Below, one piece after another: positions 50,791 through 63,659 of a stretch of DNA of 64,000 nt. The notes under the pieces are model-generated. The model did not search any database, had not been told where the DNA came from, and was given only the letters and a program-made list of their open reading frames with translations. Each line of letters begins with the position of its first letter. Position 1 is the stretch's first letter. The position numbers and the translations under genes are program-made. Origin of the DNA: Hirudo medicinalis (Eukaryota > Annelida > Clitellata > Hirudinida > Hirudinidae); assembly GCA_011800805.1 (NCBI GenBank), contig MPNW01000161.1, positions 183,536 through 247,535 on the forward strand. Reading direction: 5' to 3'.

Positions 50791-51731
50791 TTTATTCTAA
50801 GCTAAATTTTGAGAATCCTTCCTCATTGTTGATAATAGTTAGAATGAGTGGCAGTCCAATAAAATATTTCCTTTGTTGAATAAAAAAAATCATGATACGA
50901 AATGAGTGATTCTTTATGAAAATAACCTGGGATTATGTGGGAAATTTTAAAATAGCCAACACGTTATTCATCACCTCAGTATTTTTTAATATTTCGCTCA
51001 TAAGTTACGTTGAAGTAGAAAATTACTCACGGTACGAACGAGACTTTTTTTATACATGTTTTGAACCCATAAGGATAAAGCAGAAAACGTAAAAACAAAA
51101 CACAAGAATTAGAGAGAAGTTGTACGTCGTTGCATGCACCAGAAGAAATTATTGAGTTTTATAGCATTTAGAATCCGAAGATGAAAAGACATTTTGAAAT
51201 AAATAAGGCGCAGGAAGCGAGGTGTAATATTAATATTTACGTCATTTCAAAAGGTCAAAAGATTGTGCGCTTGCAAACTGAGTTTACACTTCTCCGAATC
51301 AATGTCATTTTTTGATTTGTATTATGTTTATAATTTCCTCCAAAAATAGTTTTTTTTAACGATAAAATATTTATTCCCAATCCAACTGGTTTTTATTTTA
51401 CGTATTATGCATCATGTTAAATTTCCAACAAATAAATAAATGTCAAAATTTGATTCTGATAAAATATTTCGTTCATTACCGTTCAACGTCTTCTTTTTAA
51501 AGTAGGGATGTATTCGCTCTAACACTTGGAAACTGGGAATGTTGCCGACACAAATGCAAATGCCAGAACATGTGTTGAAGATGGAGTCTAAACATTTTGT
51601 TAGTAGTAGTAATCAGGGTCGCCGAGAGGGGGCAGAGGAGAAAGTGCCCATAACTACATAACTAGTAGTAGCGCATATTAACTCCAATTATATAACTAGA
51701 TTAGGGCGGTGCTGGTCCACACAAATTGTGC

Positions 51732-51822
51732 ATTTAATTATCTGGTTACATTTAATTATCTGGTTACATTTAATTATCTGGTTACATTTAATCATCTGGT
51801 TACATTTAAATCTGGTTACAGT
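51732..51822. repeat. 18-bp minisatellite, about five units
   Basis: Repeated unit ATTTAATTATCTGGTTAC. The last units vary (ATTTAATCATCTGG, then a shortened ATTTAAATCTGG). Confidence 0.9.
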
Positions 51823-54074
51823 GTTTTAATAGTGTTTCTTGGAAAAACTTTCCTAAAGATAAGGAGGCCGCTGCCAGTTAATTGACTTTTTAAGGCTTAA
51901 AATAGGTTTTCAGGGCCTAGCGATGAAAGCTGATACAGATTTGAGTGACTGCAAGATAATAGATTAAAATAATAGCTTGACGTAATAGTTGACCTATTAA
52001 AATTTCTAAAGAATAGTATAATTTAGTATTCCATTTTGCATTTATAATGAAGATGTTTAGGATTAAAACAATCTATATAATGTTCAATTCATTTAAACGG
52101 GGAGTGCATGACAAATCTTCATCGAAGGTGGAGCAAAAGCAAGCATTTTTGTTTGAGAACCCTCAAGGTTTGGTCCGTATTATTTGCAATTGTTCTCATG
52201 AGGCAAATAAGTGATTGTATTTAAGAGTCCATTAAGTTTGGGTTTTGCAAGTTTTTGTTGTCATAGAAACGTTTGTCGAAATGTGCTGTTCGAAACATGT
52301 GATACACTTCTAGGGAAGCGCATCAATAAATTTGGAACATTAGTGTAACAAAGCAGATATTATTTCATTTTGAAGTTTTATCCATATTTTTCACAAGTAT
52401 TATTTTATGTTAAGTAATTTTAGAATCAGAGCCTGATACAAATTATAGAATATTAGGCACTAATGGAATCGTATTGCATCTTGTAAAGTTGCATGAAATA
52501 ATTTAAAAGATATAATAATCAGTTTATCAGGCTTTGACACCTTCATCTATTTTTCTTGAGAAAATCGAGATATCTCATCACATCTAATGTGTGGTTGTAA
52601 ATTGGGACAACTTTAACAGATGATCATTTGATTAACCAACTTAGTTACGTAGAGTGTGGATGGGTAACGAAGTGAACTTTGGATATGCACCAAAACTAAT
52701 GAGTACCGACCGTGTTGGCCGTAATAGAATGAGTAATAAACTGATTGAGGAGCTGGTTATGTTGAAAGTCAGCAAGCACTTGTAACTGTAACTTCTGTGA
52801 GACTTATTAAGACATTATATTATTGATTGAGAAAAAACCACTTTCATTAGTTAGTAGCAGTTTTTTAACAATTTATATATCACTTCAGACACTAACTTTT
52901 GAAACACAATGGAATTTACATTTACGTTTTTTTATTAACCTTAAAATGTTGACACTTTTTACTTTTACTTAAGTATTGAAGCGCAGTACTTTTCGCACTG
53001 GTTACTTAAACTTGGGAAGTTCGTCTTGTTTAATTAAACAACCAGGTTTGCGTACCACTTTATTTCATGAGTCTTCGACATGTTTCACTGCCAACATCTG
53101 TAATGGACGTCATAAGTGAGAACATTTTGTATTTAAAGAAGCTTCTTCATAAAACCTTCATTATCTTTCAGGAATGCTAGGAATTTTAAACATAAACAGA
53201 ATATTGTTTACAGCCGTGACTGGTTCAGAAGACATTCCTAGCGCATTTTGTATTTGTCATAATATTAAAAATGAATGTCTTCAGATGACAACTTTACATT
53301 CATGAGACGTTCATGTCTTACTTATTTCTATACCTTGAAATTACTCAGTTATCTAAAAATAAAATAAGTTTTTATTCTTTGAAAACAATAATTAATTTCT
53401 GAAACATTTTTAAGATATACATAACAAGGACTGAGGAACATCGAATCATGACCATAGTTCTTTTTTTAATCTGAAACAAAATACATTTAAGTTTGTAAGC
53501 TAGATTGCTTATTTGTAGTCTGTTTTTCAAAAATTCTTATTCCTGCTTTGATGCTGAAATTCATTTAATCGTTTTAGTCCAAACATTCGTGCTAATTATT
53601 TAAGAACACATCCCACTTGACTAGAAAGATGTGATGACTCACAGGCAGCTTTTCGCATCTAACCCTATCTCGCCACCCTAGAAACCTATATAGAACTGAA
53701 GTCTCAGTGAGTTGGCGTTCGCCCGTCAATTCCCCGACCACCATCGACTCGATACATCGGCAAAATCACCTCCTTGGGCTGGGCATCTTGAATAACATTG
53801 TTTGCAACTGAACATCATCTTCCGAACCGCTCCCACATCACGGAAGCGAGCGCATCTGTTGCTACCACTTAGTTTCACCTCACAATTCGATTAATGCTGG
53901 CTTAAAGTTAAAGCTCAGTCACCTAACAATGAATATTACCAATATCTACAAGCCAACAAAAATTCGGTATTTAGATTTATTTCAAATTTTTGTCCAAACT
54001 TAATTGAGCACAATTTCCTAAATATGTGTAACATAGCATAGACTTAGGCAAAACATTTCCTAGAATTAGAATCA

Positions 54075-57000
54075 TCACTTTTTCTTCAGATTGTCCTGTT
54101 CAAGTTTGTTAATAAGTGATTCTTTGTATGTAAATATATCCCCCTCCCATTTTGTAATAGTTTGCTTTTCACAAATCCAAATTTCTTCAGCAACCTACAA
54201 TGTCAAAATTATAAACGTTTAGATGAACCACACATTCGAAACCATCCAAACACACATTAAAAACTTTAAAGTACATCATTTGCTGTAACCAATAATAATA
54301 AATCAAAGTACTTGAAAAATCAAGTTCTTGAAAATGAATCACTACAAAGCCCACCTGTGATATCAGCCTAAAATCGTGGCTGACAAGTAACACTCCACCA
54401 TTGAATTCATTAATTGCAAAAGCTAGTGCATCGATTGTTTCCATATCCAAATGATTAGTAGGCTCATCAAGCAGAAGGAGATGAGGTCTCTGCCATGCCA
54501 ACCAGGCAAAGATGACTCTGCATCTTTGACCGTCCGAAAGGTTCTTCAGAGGGCAAGTCTACATAGCCAAATTACTATAAATTAAAATAACTCAATATGG
54601 AGACTTAATCTAAAAGTCTATAACACCTGTTGCTGTCCTGTCAAACCATATCTTCCAACAATCCTTCTCATTTCTTCTTTTTCTTTGATGTCTGGATAGC
54701 ACTTCATCATCCAATCAAGGGCCGACATATTCAAATCTAATATTTCTTGCAAATGCTAAATTAAAAAAAAACTTGATACTTAAGTTTCAAATATAATGCA
54801 AACATTAGCACTAACCTGATGGTATCTACCAAATTTGAGATGTGAATGCCTTCGAATTAGACCATCTGTTGGGTGATTCTGTAAAAGATTTCAATCCAAG
54901 TGTATTTCACAAGTTTGCAAACAAGGTTGGCTATGGTTAACATGTTTCATGTCTCATAATAGCCAATCATTCACCATACAATAAATTAACTGATGCATGG
55001 GAAGCTAAAATCACTTTTTACCTCTCCAGCAATGAGCTTCAATAAAGTGGATTTTCCTGCTCCATTTGGTCCAACAAGTGCCACTCTGGTGTCAAGATCA
55101 ACTCCAAACTCAACACCTTTGTAAATGAGAGGCTGGAAAACATCACAATTGAAATTAGAAAAAAATCTATCATCCCAAATGAAGTATAATACTCTTTGAG
55201 TATGGATCAAGATCAGTAGTATCGCTCGGTTTGGTATGATCACGGTGAAACTCAACCGCTCAAGAACGAATTCGAACGGGAATCTCAACTACACCTCGGC
55301 CTTCTCTTCATCACATCTGATGACCCATACTCTCACTCAATTATTTCTCAAATGATTTGCTAAGCCTCACCCCATCATCCTTGTACTTGAAACTGACATT
55401 CTGAACTTGCACAACTGGAGGAGGTATTTTGTCACAATCAAGAAAATTGAAAGAAAGCGTCTGAAAAAGAAATACTTTAGTTGAAAGTTCCCTTTAAAAA
55501 AACATATCAAATCACACCTTGTCGGCCACAACTTTGTCTGTCAGCCCCCCTCAACCATTCTCTGTAGTGTCTTTTCTTTGCTTTTTGCTTGTCTGGCCAA
55601 CTTGGCACTACCATGACCAAACCTTGCAATGTAATCCTACACAAGTAAACAATTGAAGGTCAATGTTTGTGCTGCTTATTAGACAATGTCAATTGTAACC
55701 AAATAACCTTCATGTTAGCCATTTGACCTTGTTCCCACTTAAATCTCTTCATTTGGTTTTCTTCCAATTCCATTCTTGTCTGGACATAAGTGTCATAATT
55801 TCCCTTTAAAAAAAAGATTACAATGTAACATAATTTCAGAAAAAAGTAACATAAGGATGATTATAGTTTTCATGGCACTAACTCCATAGTAGTTCAACTT
55901 CTTCTGTTGCATGTGGATTATATTTGTACAAACTCCATTGAGGAAATCTTGTGAATGGGAGATGATTACAAGGATCCTTTTGTATGTCCGAAGGTATTGT
56001 TCAAGCCAGACACAGGCATCAAGATCAAGATGGTTAGTTGGTTCATCAAGCAACATGACATCGGGTTTTATGTAAAGTACCCTTGCAAGGGCAATTCTCA
56101 TTCTCCAACCTCCAGAGAAATTTTTCACCTAGTGATAATAAAAATTAAGAACTAATTGTTCATTAGTTGCAAGTGAAATTAAAACAACCTTTTGATTCAT
56201 CATGTCCTTAGAAAAGCCAAGACCATGTAAAATGGCAGCTGCTCTGACTTCAGCTGTTGAGATATCCATCTCATCAAGCCTTTCATAAATATCCATCAGT
56301 CTGTCATGAGCTTCATTTGAAGTTTGTGCAGCTAGGTGCTCAGCTTCATGTTCCAATTTTATCTTTTCTTCATCTACTTCCATTACACACTCTAGGGCTG
56401 TCTTGTCGCTGGGAGACATTTCGCGTTGCAAATGGAAGATGTCAAAGTGCTCAGGAATAGGAATCTCTCGGTTCCCAATGGCAGACATTAAGGAGGATTT
56501 TCCACAACCATTGAGTCCAATGAGACCATACCTCCTACCATTGTTCAGCTCAAGTTTTGTGTCAGTAAGCAGTTCTACTCCATGAAAAGTTATTGAGAGA
56601 TTTATGATTTGAATATCTCTGCTCTCATAATGAGATCCAAGAACTCCAGTAACAGCTCTAAATTGGGCTGCAGCATATAGATCCTCAGTTTCCACCTGTT
56701 CTAGTTCACCTAAATGTTAAATCATTGTCTAAATAAGGTCAATTCAGAGAGAATTCTATTTGACAGACAGGAATTATAATATTAATTGAATATTTACACA
56801 ATAGTGAATACTCAAAATGTATAATAAAGTGCCGTTTGTCTAGCCCCTCTGTATCAATATAAATGAATTATGAACTTCACTTTAGTCGACGTACTTCACG
56901 TCAAACAGCGTGACAGCATCTATACAAATCTCAATATTTACTTTAAATATATAATACAACTTCCAACCGCATCTTCGATTTTCATGTAAGAAAATATATG

Positions 57001-57123
57001 GTATTATAAATACATACCATTGACGTCATTTCCATTGGTCTTTGAGGCAGGCTTCTTCACATCATGCTTTTTCAAGGCTTCTTTCTTCTTCTGATCACGT
57101 TTCTTTTTGGAGTCGGAAGGCAT
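54075..57123 (-). CDS. ABCF2: ATP-binding cassette sub-family F member 2, with one apparent frameshift
   Basis: A soluble twin-ATPase of the ABCF class (no membrane domains), linked to ribosome and translation functions. Exons (minus order): 57123-57018, 56709-56189, 56128-55883, 55803-55708, 55636-55518, 55460-55371, 55132-55022, 54878-54816, 54755-54627, 54558-54355, 54194-54075; about 601 aa (human 623). A lysine-rich N-terminus precedes the first cassette: Walker [10 protein letters not shown], signature FSGGW, Walker [13 protein letters not shown] linker with [22 protein letters not shown] follows. The second cassette has [26 protein letters not shown] and an H-loop in LVSHDFRL. The end, [12 protein letters not shown], is family-like. 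The exon at 55636-55518 is 119 nt, one base short of frame: six G where seven would keep it open. All other junctions are phase-consistent, so a sequence error is more likely than a dead gene. Confidence 0.96.
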
Positions 57124-58029
57124 TTTGATCCTTTACAATAAAATTATATTCACTGTTTTTACTGAATGAAGCCTGATATAATCCACCCCAGACGTCAACG
57201 ATATTAAAAGAACTCTGTTCACGGCCAGAGAAATTATAGAGAATGTCACAAAGAATTAAATTTAACTAATATTAGTTTGCTTAAATTTTAAATCACAATT
57301 TATTGAATTTATTAAAATTTATAATTTTATTAAAAATAATTTAACAAAATAATTTTGAGTTTTGAAAGTTCCACATACCTTAGAAAGAAAAATTGTTTAG
57401 TAGATGATTCATTTCTATTAAATAAACAAAAATTAAGAAAATTAAAAGTAAAAATAAACGAGCGTTCTATGCAGAGAGGTCATTGGGGAGGGACCGGAAA
57501 GCTTTTGCCATAAAAATGTCATCTCATCGGGTTGAGAGAAGATTTGTCCCCCTCCTTGGAAAGGGCTGAAATGATGTACCAAACAGGGAGTTATTTATGT
57601 TCCCCCTCCCCAAATTTTTAGGGTATACCCAAGCAAACAGAAACTAAATTTCAAGTTTTGTAGCATCAGAGCGTTGGTTGGTACACTTGCATCTGCTATG
57701 GGTGTAAAATGTCAGGCTCGTTGTTCTCAGAAGGAACAATACCGAATTCAGGGGATGCTAAGCAGGGTTTCTTTCAGACAGTGTGATTCGGGGGCATTTC
57801 AGGAGTTTCGGGAGGGGGGAAATTTTGTTTGGTACCAAATAACAATTTCAAATCAAATAACTTGTCAGTTCAATAAAACGATTTTAACTATAAACATTAC
57901 TATACAAACATTAAAAATCAATCACAAGTTAAAATAAAAAGAATTATTGAAAAATGAAATTTTCAAAGAAATCTTATTTGCCGAGGTTTTTTCATTGCTT
58001 TTTTCAGAGGTTTTGACAGAATTCAAAAG
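57124..58029. other. Intergenic sequence upstream of ABCF2
   Basis: Contains a GC-richer patch at 57470-57640 with CCCCCTCC runs and an 87-codon plus-strand frame (57674-57937) that shows no known domain. No gene is supported. Confidence 0.4.
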
Positions 58030-58275
58030 GTTCATTCATTATGTCCAATTTACTAAGAGTGCAGAAGATTTAAAAAGCTTAGAAAAAGATCTTTCTGCAG
58101 ATGTCACTGTAACTGGTAGCGTCAAAAATATAATTAGAGCTGTGCAAACATCCAAATATGTTAAAATTGCAGCATCAAGATGATGCGTAGCTATGCACAG
58201 ATCAGCTTTCTCACTTAGCAAATATTTCAAAGCCACCTCGCTGGCTCCAAGAATCTTCGAAAATATAACTAACAA
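58030..58275 (-). mobile_element. hAT transposase C-terminal (dimerisation) fragment
   Basis: The minus-strand frame contains ALIIFLTLPVTVTSAERSFSKL, the hallmark LTLPV(T/S)-x-x-x-x-ERSFSKL word of the hAT-family C-terminal dimerisation region. The residues before and after it do not continue the family, so this is a short relic. Confidence 0.8.
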
Positions 58276-58394
58276 GAATACAAACTCAAAATTTTAAACG
58301 TATCTCTTTAGTTGTAAGGCTTCTTCTATTTCTTCTTTTTTGATTGATTTGAAATTTATTTTTGTCAATAACTTTAAAATCGTTTTGTAGTTAT

Positions 58395-58860
58395 GATTCC
58401 ATACCAAGCAGTGTTAGCAGTCGATCAGACCAGCGAGTTGCCTTTTCTCAGAACGACTGTAAACTCGACACACATAACACTTCTCCAAAGCCAGCCTCAA
58501 TTGCCATGTGTCACTCCAATCTACGAGTTTGTCAATTGCTCTCTGAAGATTATGACTAGAATCAGAGCAGGCATATAGCTTAACGTCATCGGCGAACAGC
58601 TTCATCGTAGCATTAGGTATTGTGTTGATGATGCCAGTTATGTCGGTGATAAAAATGAGAAAAAGCGTTGGTCCGAGGTCACTCCACCGCAGTACTCCAC
58701 GTGTAACATGTTTGGATTCTGATTAAATTCCATCAATATAAACCTGTTGAGTTCTGTTTAGAAGAAAACTTGAGAGCCGATGGAGTAGATCACTGGAAAT
58801 GCCATATGGATTTTCTGCAAAAGCCTGGGGTCTCAAGGAAAGACCTCCAAAACATTACCA
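58395..58860 (-). mobile_element. LINE reverse-transcriptase palm fragment
   Basis: The minus strand encodes, going downstream, LSSFLLNRTQQVYIDGI, then a degraded GV-QGS-LGPTLFLIFITDI block, then MKLFADDVKLYA at 58605, with DKLVDWSDTWQLRL after it. FADD is the catalytic box of non-LTR reverse transcriptases, here of CR1/Jockey type. At least one stop interrupts the part before FADD. Confidence 0.8.
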
Positions 58861-58884
58861 GAGACTTGAGCTTCAAAGTCAACA

Positions 58885-59510
58885 GTGGAACAGTTTCATA
58901 GAAATGACGTGGAGAGTATGGCAGCTTGGATAGAACATAAGAGAAATGGTGCGATGGATACGGATTTAGTTAAACGATTTGTTAAATTCCAATGCGATAC
59001 AAGCACCAGTGGCCTTAGCGAAGGTGACTTCATACTTATCCGAATCAGTGAATCTCAGGTGGATGTTCTAAAAAAGTTCTGTCGTCCATATCAAGTGGTA
59101 GTCTTAGATTCCACTCAAGGAACTAACGGTTATCACTTCCAGCTGACTACTACAGTAATGGCATGGAGAAAGCTTTCCAGGAACAATTGATTGTAGCATT
59201 CTGCTACAGCAATAGAGTTGATGAAACATCAATGACAGTATTTCTAAATATCTGCAGAGATGCCATAGAGAGTGTTGATGGAGCAATTCTCTTAACAGAT
59301 GACATCGATGTTATATAATTATAATTATTGCAATGCTTGGGGAAATGTGAAGGGACCGTTGGCTTATCGACTCTCGTGTGCATGGCATGTTGATCCGGGC
59401 TTGGAGGAAGAATCTCTCCATAATAAAAGGTGAAACTTGCCTCAAAGCTCAAGTCTACAAAACACTACGTGCCTTATTAGAAATTAGAGATATGAGTGAC
59501 TTCACTTAAT
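58885..59510 (+). mobile_element. MULE-like transposase remnant
   Basis: A 101-codon frame (58885-59190) with a DFILIRISESQ word and VVLDSTQGTNGYHFQLTTTVM, followed in shifted frames by FCYSNRVDETSMTVFLNICRD, GAILLTDDIDV and then HVD, RAWRKNLSIIKGE and VYKTLRALLE. The spacing of an aspartate in the VLDST part, another in TDD and the later helix resembles the MULE/SWIM-type transposase core found in many invertebrate genomes. At least two frameshifts show that it is inactive. Confidence 0.6.
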
Positions 59511-59890
59511 TAACAATTTTAGAATAAACATAGTCGATGCTGAAGGTTCTTCAAAATTTTAAACCAAATTACACCGCTAAAATAATTCCTTTTTTCAAAT
59601 AAATGATATTAATTTGAGTATAAATTAAAAATTGATGTCCTGTGAAGCCAAGCACAACACAAGCAATGAAGTGTTATTTCCGGGATTTGGTCTCTTAGTA
59701 CCTGTTTTGTCTTTTATTTTATCGCGGAGATGACTGGTCGGTGAATAAATTTAATATTAATGATCTATAGTTTACATACGTGATTTCATATCTAATGCCG
59801 TGCAATAAGCTATTAATGCAAAAGAAGTCGCATTATTTTAGTCGCAATTTTTTTTATTACAAATTAGAAATAACTTGAGAATCTCCTGAC
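59511..59890. other. 5' flank of the wolframin gene
   Basis: AT-rich, with no coding frame. It should contain the promoter and 5' UTR of the gene that starts at 59891, but no motif is decisive. Confidence 0.4.
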
Positions 59891-62734
59891 ATGCCAGATG
59901 CATATGCCCTAGAAAATGACGATGTGGCCCAACTCAATCTAGGACAAACTCTTTTGTTGGAGACACAGGTTGAAGCTGATGTCGGAAAAGCATTTGAAGC
60001 TGTCAATTGGCTTGTGAAATCATCAAGAAATGGGAATGAAAAAGCTACAGAATCGCTTAGAAATTGCTTAATGAACAATAAAGGTAAAATGCATAGGTAA
60101 CTTTAAAAGATCTAATAATTTATTATTGTTTCATTGTTCCAAGGTATCAATGAAACTAATATCCAAGATGTCAAATGGTGCATAAGCAAAAGTTCATGGG
60201 AGAAACGGAGTAGGGCAGCTGCAAGCAAACTTTTTCGTAAAATATGTTTGGAAAACAGACAATTGACACCAAGTGAATATAAAAAGAGGGTTTCAGATAT
60301 TTCTCAGAGCTCTCTAGAGAAGAAATTGTTGGAAAAAGGTAATGCTTTTAATGCCATTAAAATTGCTTGCTCAATTGCTTTGACTCAGTGAAGATCAGCT
60401 TGTTAAAAGATTGCTCTTGTTAACTTTTTGTTTTTAGCTGTTAAAAATGGCATTTCTGAAGAAGCCTTTGTAGACAGAGTCATTTATCAGCTCGAAGGGA
60501 GGTCAAAGTGGTCATTAAAATCACTCATGCGAATTGATGCAGATGATGACAACATTTCTTCATGGAAAAAGGTTTATTTTTAAATTACTTGACAAGTATT
60601 TTGTTTTTGGTAATTGTAGATTATTTTATTTTTCTTGTAAAGTGGTTTTATTATTAATTTGTACAAGCCCAAACTTATTTACATTCATAATTTATTTTTG
60701 TTTTTTATTAACTGAGTGACATTTTTGATTTATTGTCAGTTTTTCTTTTTAAGTAATAAATTCTCTATTTAGTTGCATTTTCAATTATTTCTATTCATGT
60801 GCGAAGTGTAGTAACATTACCTGAAATTTCATTCAAAAGCTTAAAGTAAAAATAACTTTAGATTTTTATGAATTCTGATAAAATTGGATAAAGTAATCCA
60901 AACATTCATTTGGAAAACACATTTCTTATTAATTTTTAATCTGTTTTCAGTCCATCCAACACTATTTTGCATCTTTATGTTGCAGATTTTGTTGAACCCT
61001 GTCCAAAGTTTAACATGGATTGCAGATAACATAATAGAAACAGCTGGAACACAAGGAATGAACTGGCTCAGAACCCTGATTCCAGTGCAGCAAGTGTACT
61101 TGCTCGTGGTTCTCTTCATTTACAGTCTGATTTCCATTGATGCAGTCTTGTGGATTTTTCCAATAATTGGATTCTACATTTCATTTATTTCTATAATTAT
61201 ATGCACAATGCAGATGTTCTATGCTAAGAGAAAACTCAGTGATGTGAGAGCTTTGGCAGACATGCTGGAGAGGTTTGGTGAAACTTTCATCCAGGAAAGT
61301 GCTGAATCAGCTTACAGCTGGTCTTCTCTCACTCCCTACATCAGTTTTTTTGTCTCCCTCCCCTTGATGGTCATCACATTTGTTGCTGCTGATAAGTCAT
61401 GGGTGCCTTGTGCTGAGATATGCTGCATTGCTTTTGTCATTACTGTTGCATCCTGGTTTGCATTGAGTGATAATTATGATCACTTGGCCATACTTGCAAT
61501 TTTGTTGGACAACATTTCAACATTGCCCTATATTATCGAGAAACTTCCAAAGGTGCCCATCATCTATCATCTTCTCCATTTGATAGGAAGTTCAGGTATA
61601 TCAATGGAAATTGCCAAAGGATTTTATGTGAATATTGGTATTCCTTCAATTGCTTATCTGATTGTTCCCATACTTTTTATCAGAATGGCTATGAACAATT
61701 CATGGAAAGGTACTTATCAAATAATGATTCCCCATCTTGTGTGTTTCTTTTGGTGGAGGATTGTAGTCATGTTTTATGCAGAGACAACATGGTATCAGCT
61801 TTTGAAGGCTTCTTTTGGATGGGCTGTAATAGTAATTCTCAGTCCATTTCTTGCTATTATTGGCCTTTTGTGGCTTGCATTTCAATTCTTGAAAGTTTTT
61901 TCTATCTCAGGCTTAATGAAAATTGCTACAACAATGTGTCTTTTGGCTGGAGTGGCACTTTATACTTATTGGTCCAGAGGAGGATTCAAATTTGGAAAAT
62001 TTAGTCTTGAAAAGAAATCATATAAATCCAATTTTATTCTTACATTAGTTATGTTGGCATCATTTATCCCATTGATGTACATAGCCACTCCTGATGCAGA
62101 TGACTCTGGGAGATCAGTCCATTATCTCCCTTGGGACATATATAATAATCATTGTGGTGGTATAGAAAACAGCAACTTACAAACAATGGCCGAGTGCCAG
62201 CATTTTCTGCAAGATAAGGTGAGTTGGGAAGGACTGGTCCTAAAAATTACCATCAAGAAATCTGACAATCCAGCGGAGAACTTTGTCAACCTACTTCCGT
62301 TGTTTTTATCAGAGTGGTTGAAATGTACCTACGGAACAGATTATGACTCGCCGGAAGGATTGTCAGAAATGTCAAGAGATATAATCAAATACAACAAATT
62401 GCAGGGCAGAAGTTGCCATCTAAAGAGTTTCACCAGATACACATATGAGGTTGAAACTCAGATTGGAGATAGCAAGGTCAAGCTTCTAGCACCGCATACA
62501 TTTCATGATTTTCTTGTTAAATTAAAAAAGTCTGACACCATTGCTTTCAAAGGCTACCTCTCAGAGAACTTGTTTGTTCCTGTTGTCAATGTTTATAATT
62601 TGAAATGTTTGAATTGCATGGAGGAGATCAGAGCAGCTTCACAACAAGGAGAGTCTAACTTCCTGAACACAATAAAACAGGGGATGTGCAAGATATTCAA
62701 TTTTTTCTTTGCACCTGTTGCTGTTTTTGAATAG
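59891..62734 (+). CDS. WFS1: Wolframin, ER multi-pass membrane glycoprotein
   Basis: An ER-membrane protein linked in vertebrates to ER calcium handling and the unfolded-protein response. Exons: 59891-60083, 60144-60338, 60438-60571, 60986-62734; 756 aa (human 890). As in vertebrates, a very large last exon carries all membrane segments. The cytosolic N-terminus has a Sel1-like repeat (AQLNLGQTLL to NGNEKATESL, residues about 13-58). About nine hydrophobic segments lie between residues 200 and 565, for example VYLLVVLFIYSLI, ISFFVSLPLMVITFVA, IAFVITVASWFAL, IPSIAYLIVPILFI, WAVIVILSPFLAII, TMCLLAGVALYTY and LTLVMLASFIPLMYI. The C-terminal lumenal domain is cysteine-bearing (NNHCGG, AECQHF, WLKCTYG, GRSCHLK, LKCLNCMEE). 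WEGLVLKITI and FKGYLSE suggest the OB-like fold known for wolframin. All phases agree. The start is the first ATG, with SLR sequence close behind. Confidence 0.95.
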
Positions 62735-63486
62735 TGCAATAGTCTTTCAATATTTATTGAAGATAAACTCATTCAAAACTCGCTTCATCATGATCTTACT
62801 ACTTGAACTACTTGATGAACTTTGCTTACTACTTGGTTTTTACTATTTTCCTCATTTGCTTAGAATATTTGCTTGTAATAATTATTGAATTATTATATTT
62901 ATTAGTTTCTACTGATGAAAAATCTGTAAAAGCAAATATGGCAAATTCTTGAGGAGTTATTTGATTCAGGTTATAAATTAGTTTGTATGGAATTGTGCTT
63001 AAGATTAGCTATTAAAGGCGATTTTAGAGCTGCATTGAAATAATTTCAGAATTACATGTGCAGGGGCATGGTGACCGTTTCTGGCAGGCATTTTGTGGTG
63101 ATAAACCATAAATCAAATGGTGCATTTTCAGTTGCTCAGATGAAAGTGGTAATGTCAGCAATTAATGCTCTTAATGCATTTGGCTAAATGGGCGACGCAG
63201 TTTTTCAGATAACGGGCAAGAGGTCCAAGGAGCCTGTTTCTAAGCAGACTTATGTAATCTTAGAAACAATCACATACAGCCCCATAGTTTATTTTAATTT
63301 TTGTGTTCGTGAAAAGTTATTCTGAGCAAAAACGCCATTTCGTGTTTGTTTACGACCTCAGGGGATTTGATGTCAACAAATTTAAAATTCTTAAATTATT
63401 ATGTTATATAGGCTATAACATAATATAGTTAGATTGACATATATCTAATTAAATGTTTAGTTCTATTAGATAGATAAATATTATAA
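62735..63486. other. 3' flank of wolframin, no gene seen
   Basis: AT-rich sequence. No ORF, RNA or repeat is recognised. Confidence 0.5.
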
Positions 63487-63659
63487 ATGGCATCGTCCGG
63501 ACTGGTGTCGTGGTGGATGGCACGTTTTTTTCTCAGCACACTCTTTAGTTTATGCCAAGATCAAAAATTGAACTTAAAAAAACCTAGCTCCCTCTACAAA
63601 AACTTCTTCAGATTGAGAAGAACTACCTCTTCAATGTATGCATTTCCAGAGGGGCACAA
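63487..63659 (+). CDS. Possible first coding exon of a gene leaving the window
   Basis: From ATG at 63487, 57 codons are open and end at a strong donor (CACAA, then GTGAGT). The peptide starts MASSGLVSWWMARFFL and has RLRRTTSSMYAFPEGHK at the end: hydrophobic then arginine-rich, as in a mitochondrial presequence or a signal anchor. No later exon is found in the last 340 bases, so this is an inference from one exon only. Confidence 0.35.

Larger units (their letters stand above)
46102..54074. other. Gene-poor 8-kb stretch
   Basis: No gene that I can support. It contains a tRNA-like sequence (47877-47944), an LINE scrap (48285-48960), two copies of a CAGGG(C/T)CGCCGAGAG motif (47658 and 51611), AT-rich low-complexity DNA (50459-50780) and an 18-bp minisatellite (51732-51822). 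A GC-richer island at about 53640-53880, with TATATAGAACTG near 53686, may be an LTR or promoter remnant. The 162-codon minus-strand frame at 49004-49492 ends in poly-lysine from an A-run and looks spurious. Confidence 0.5.
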
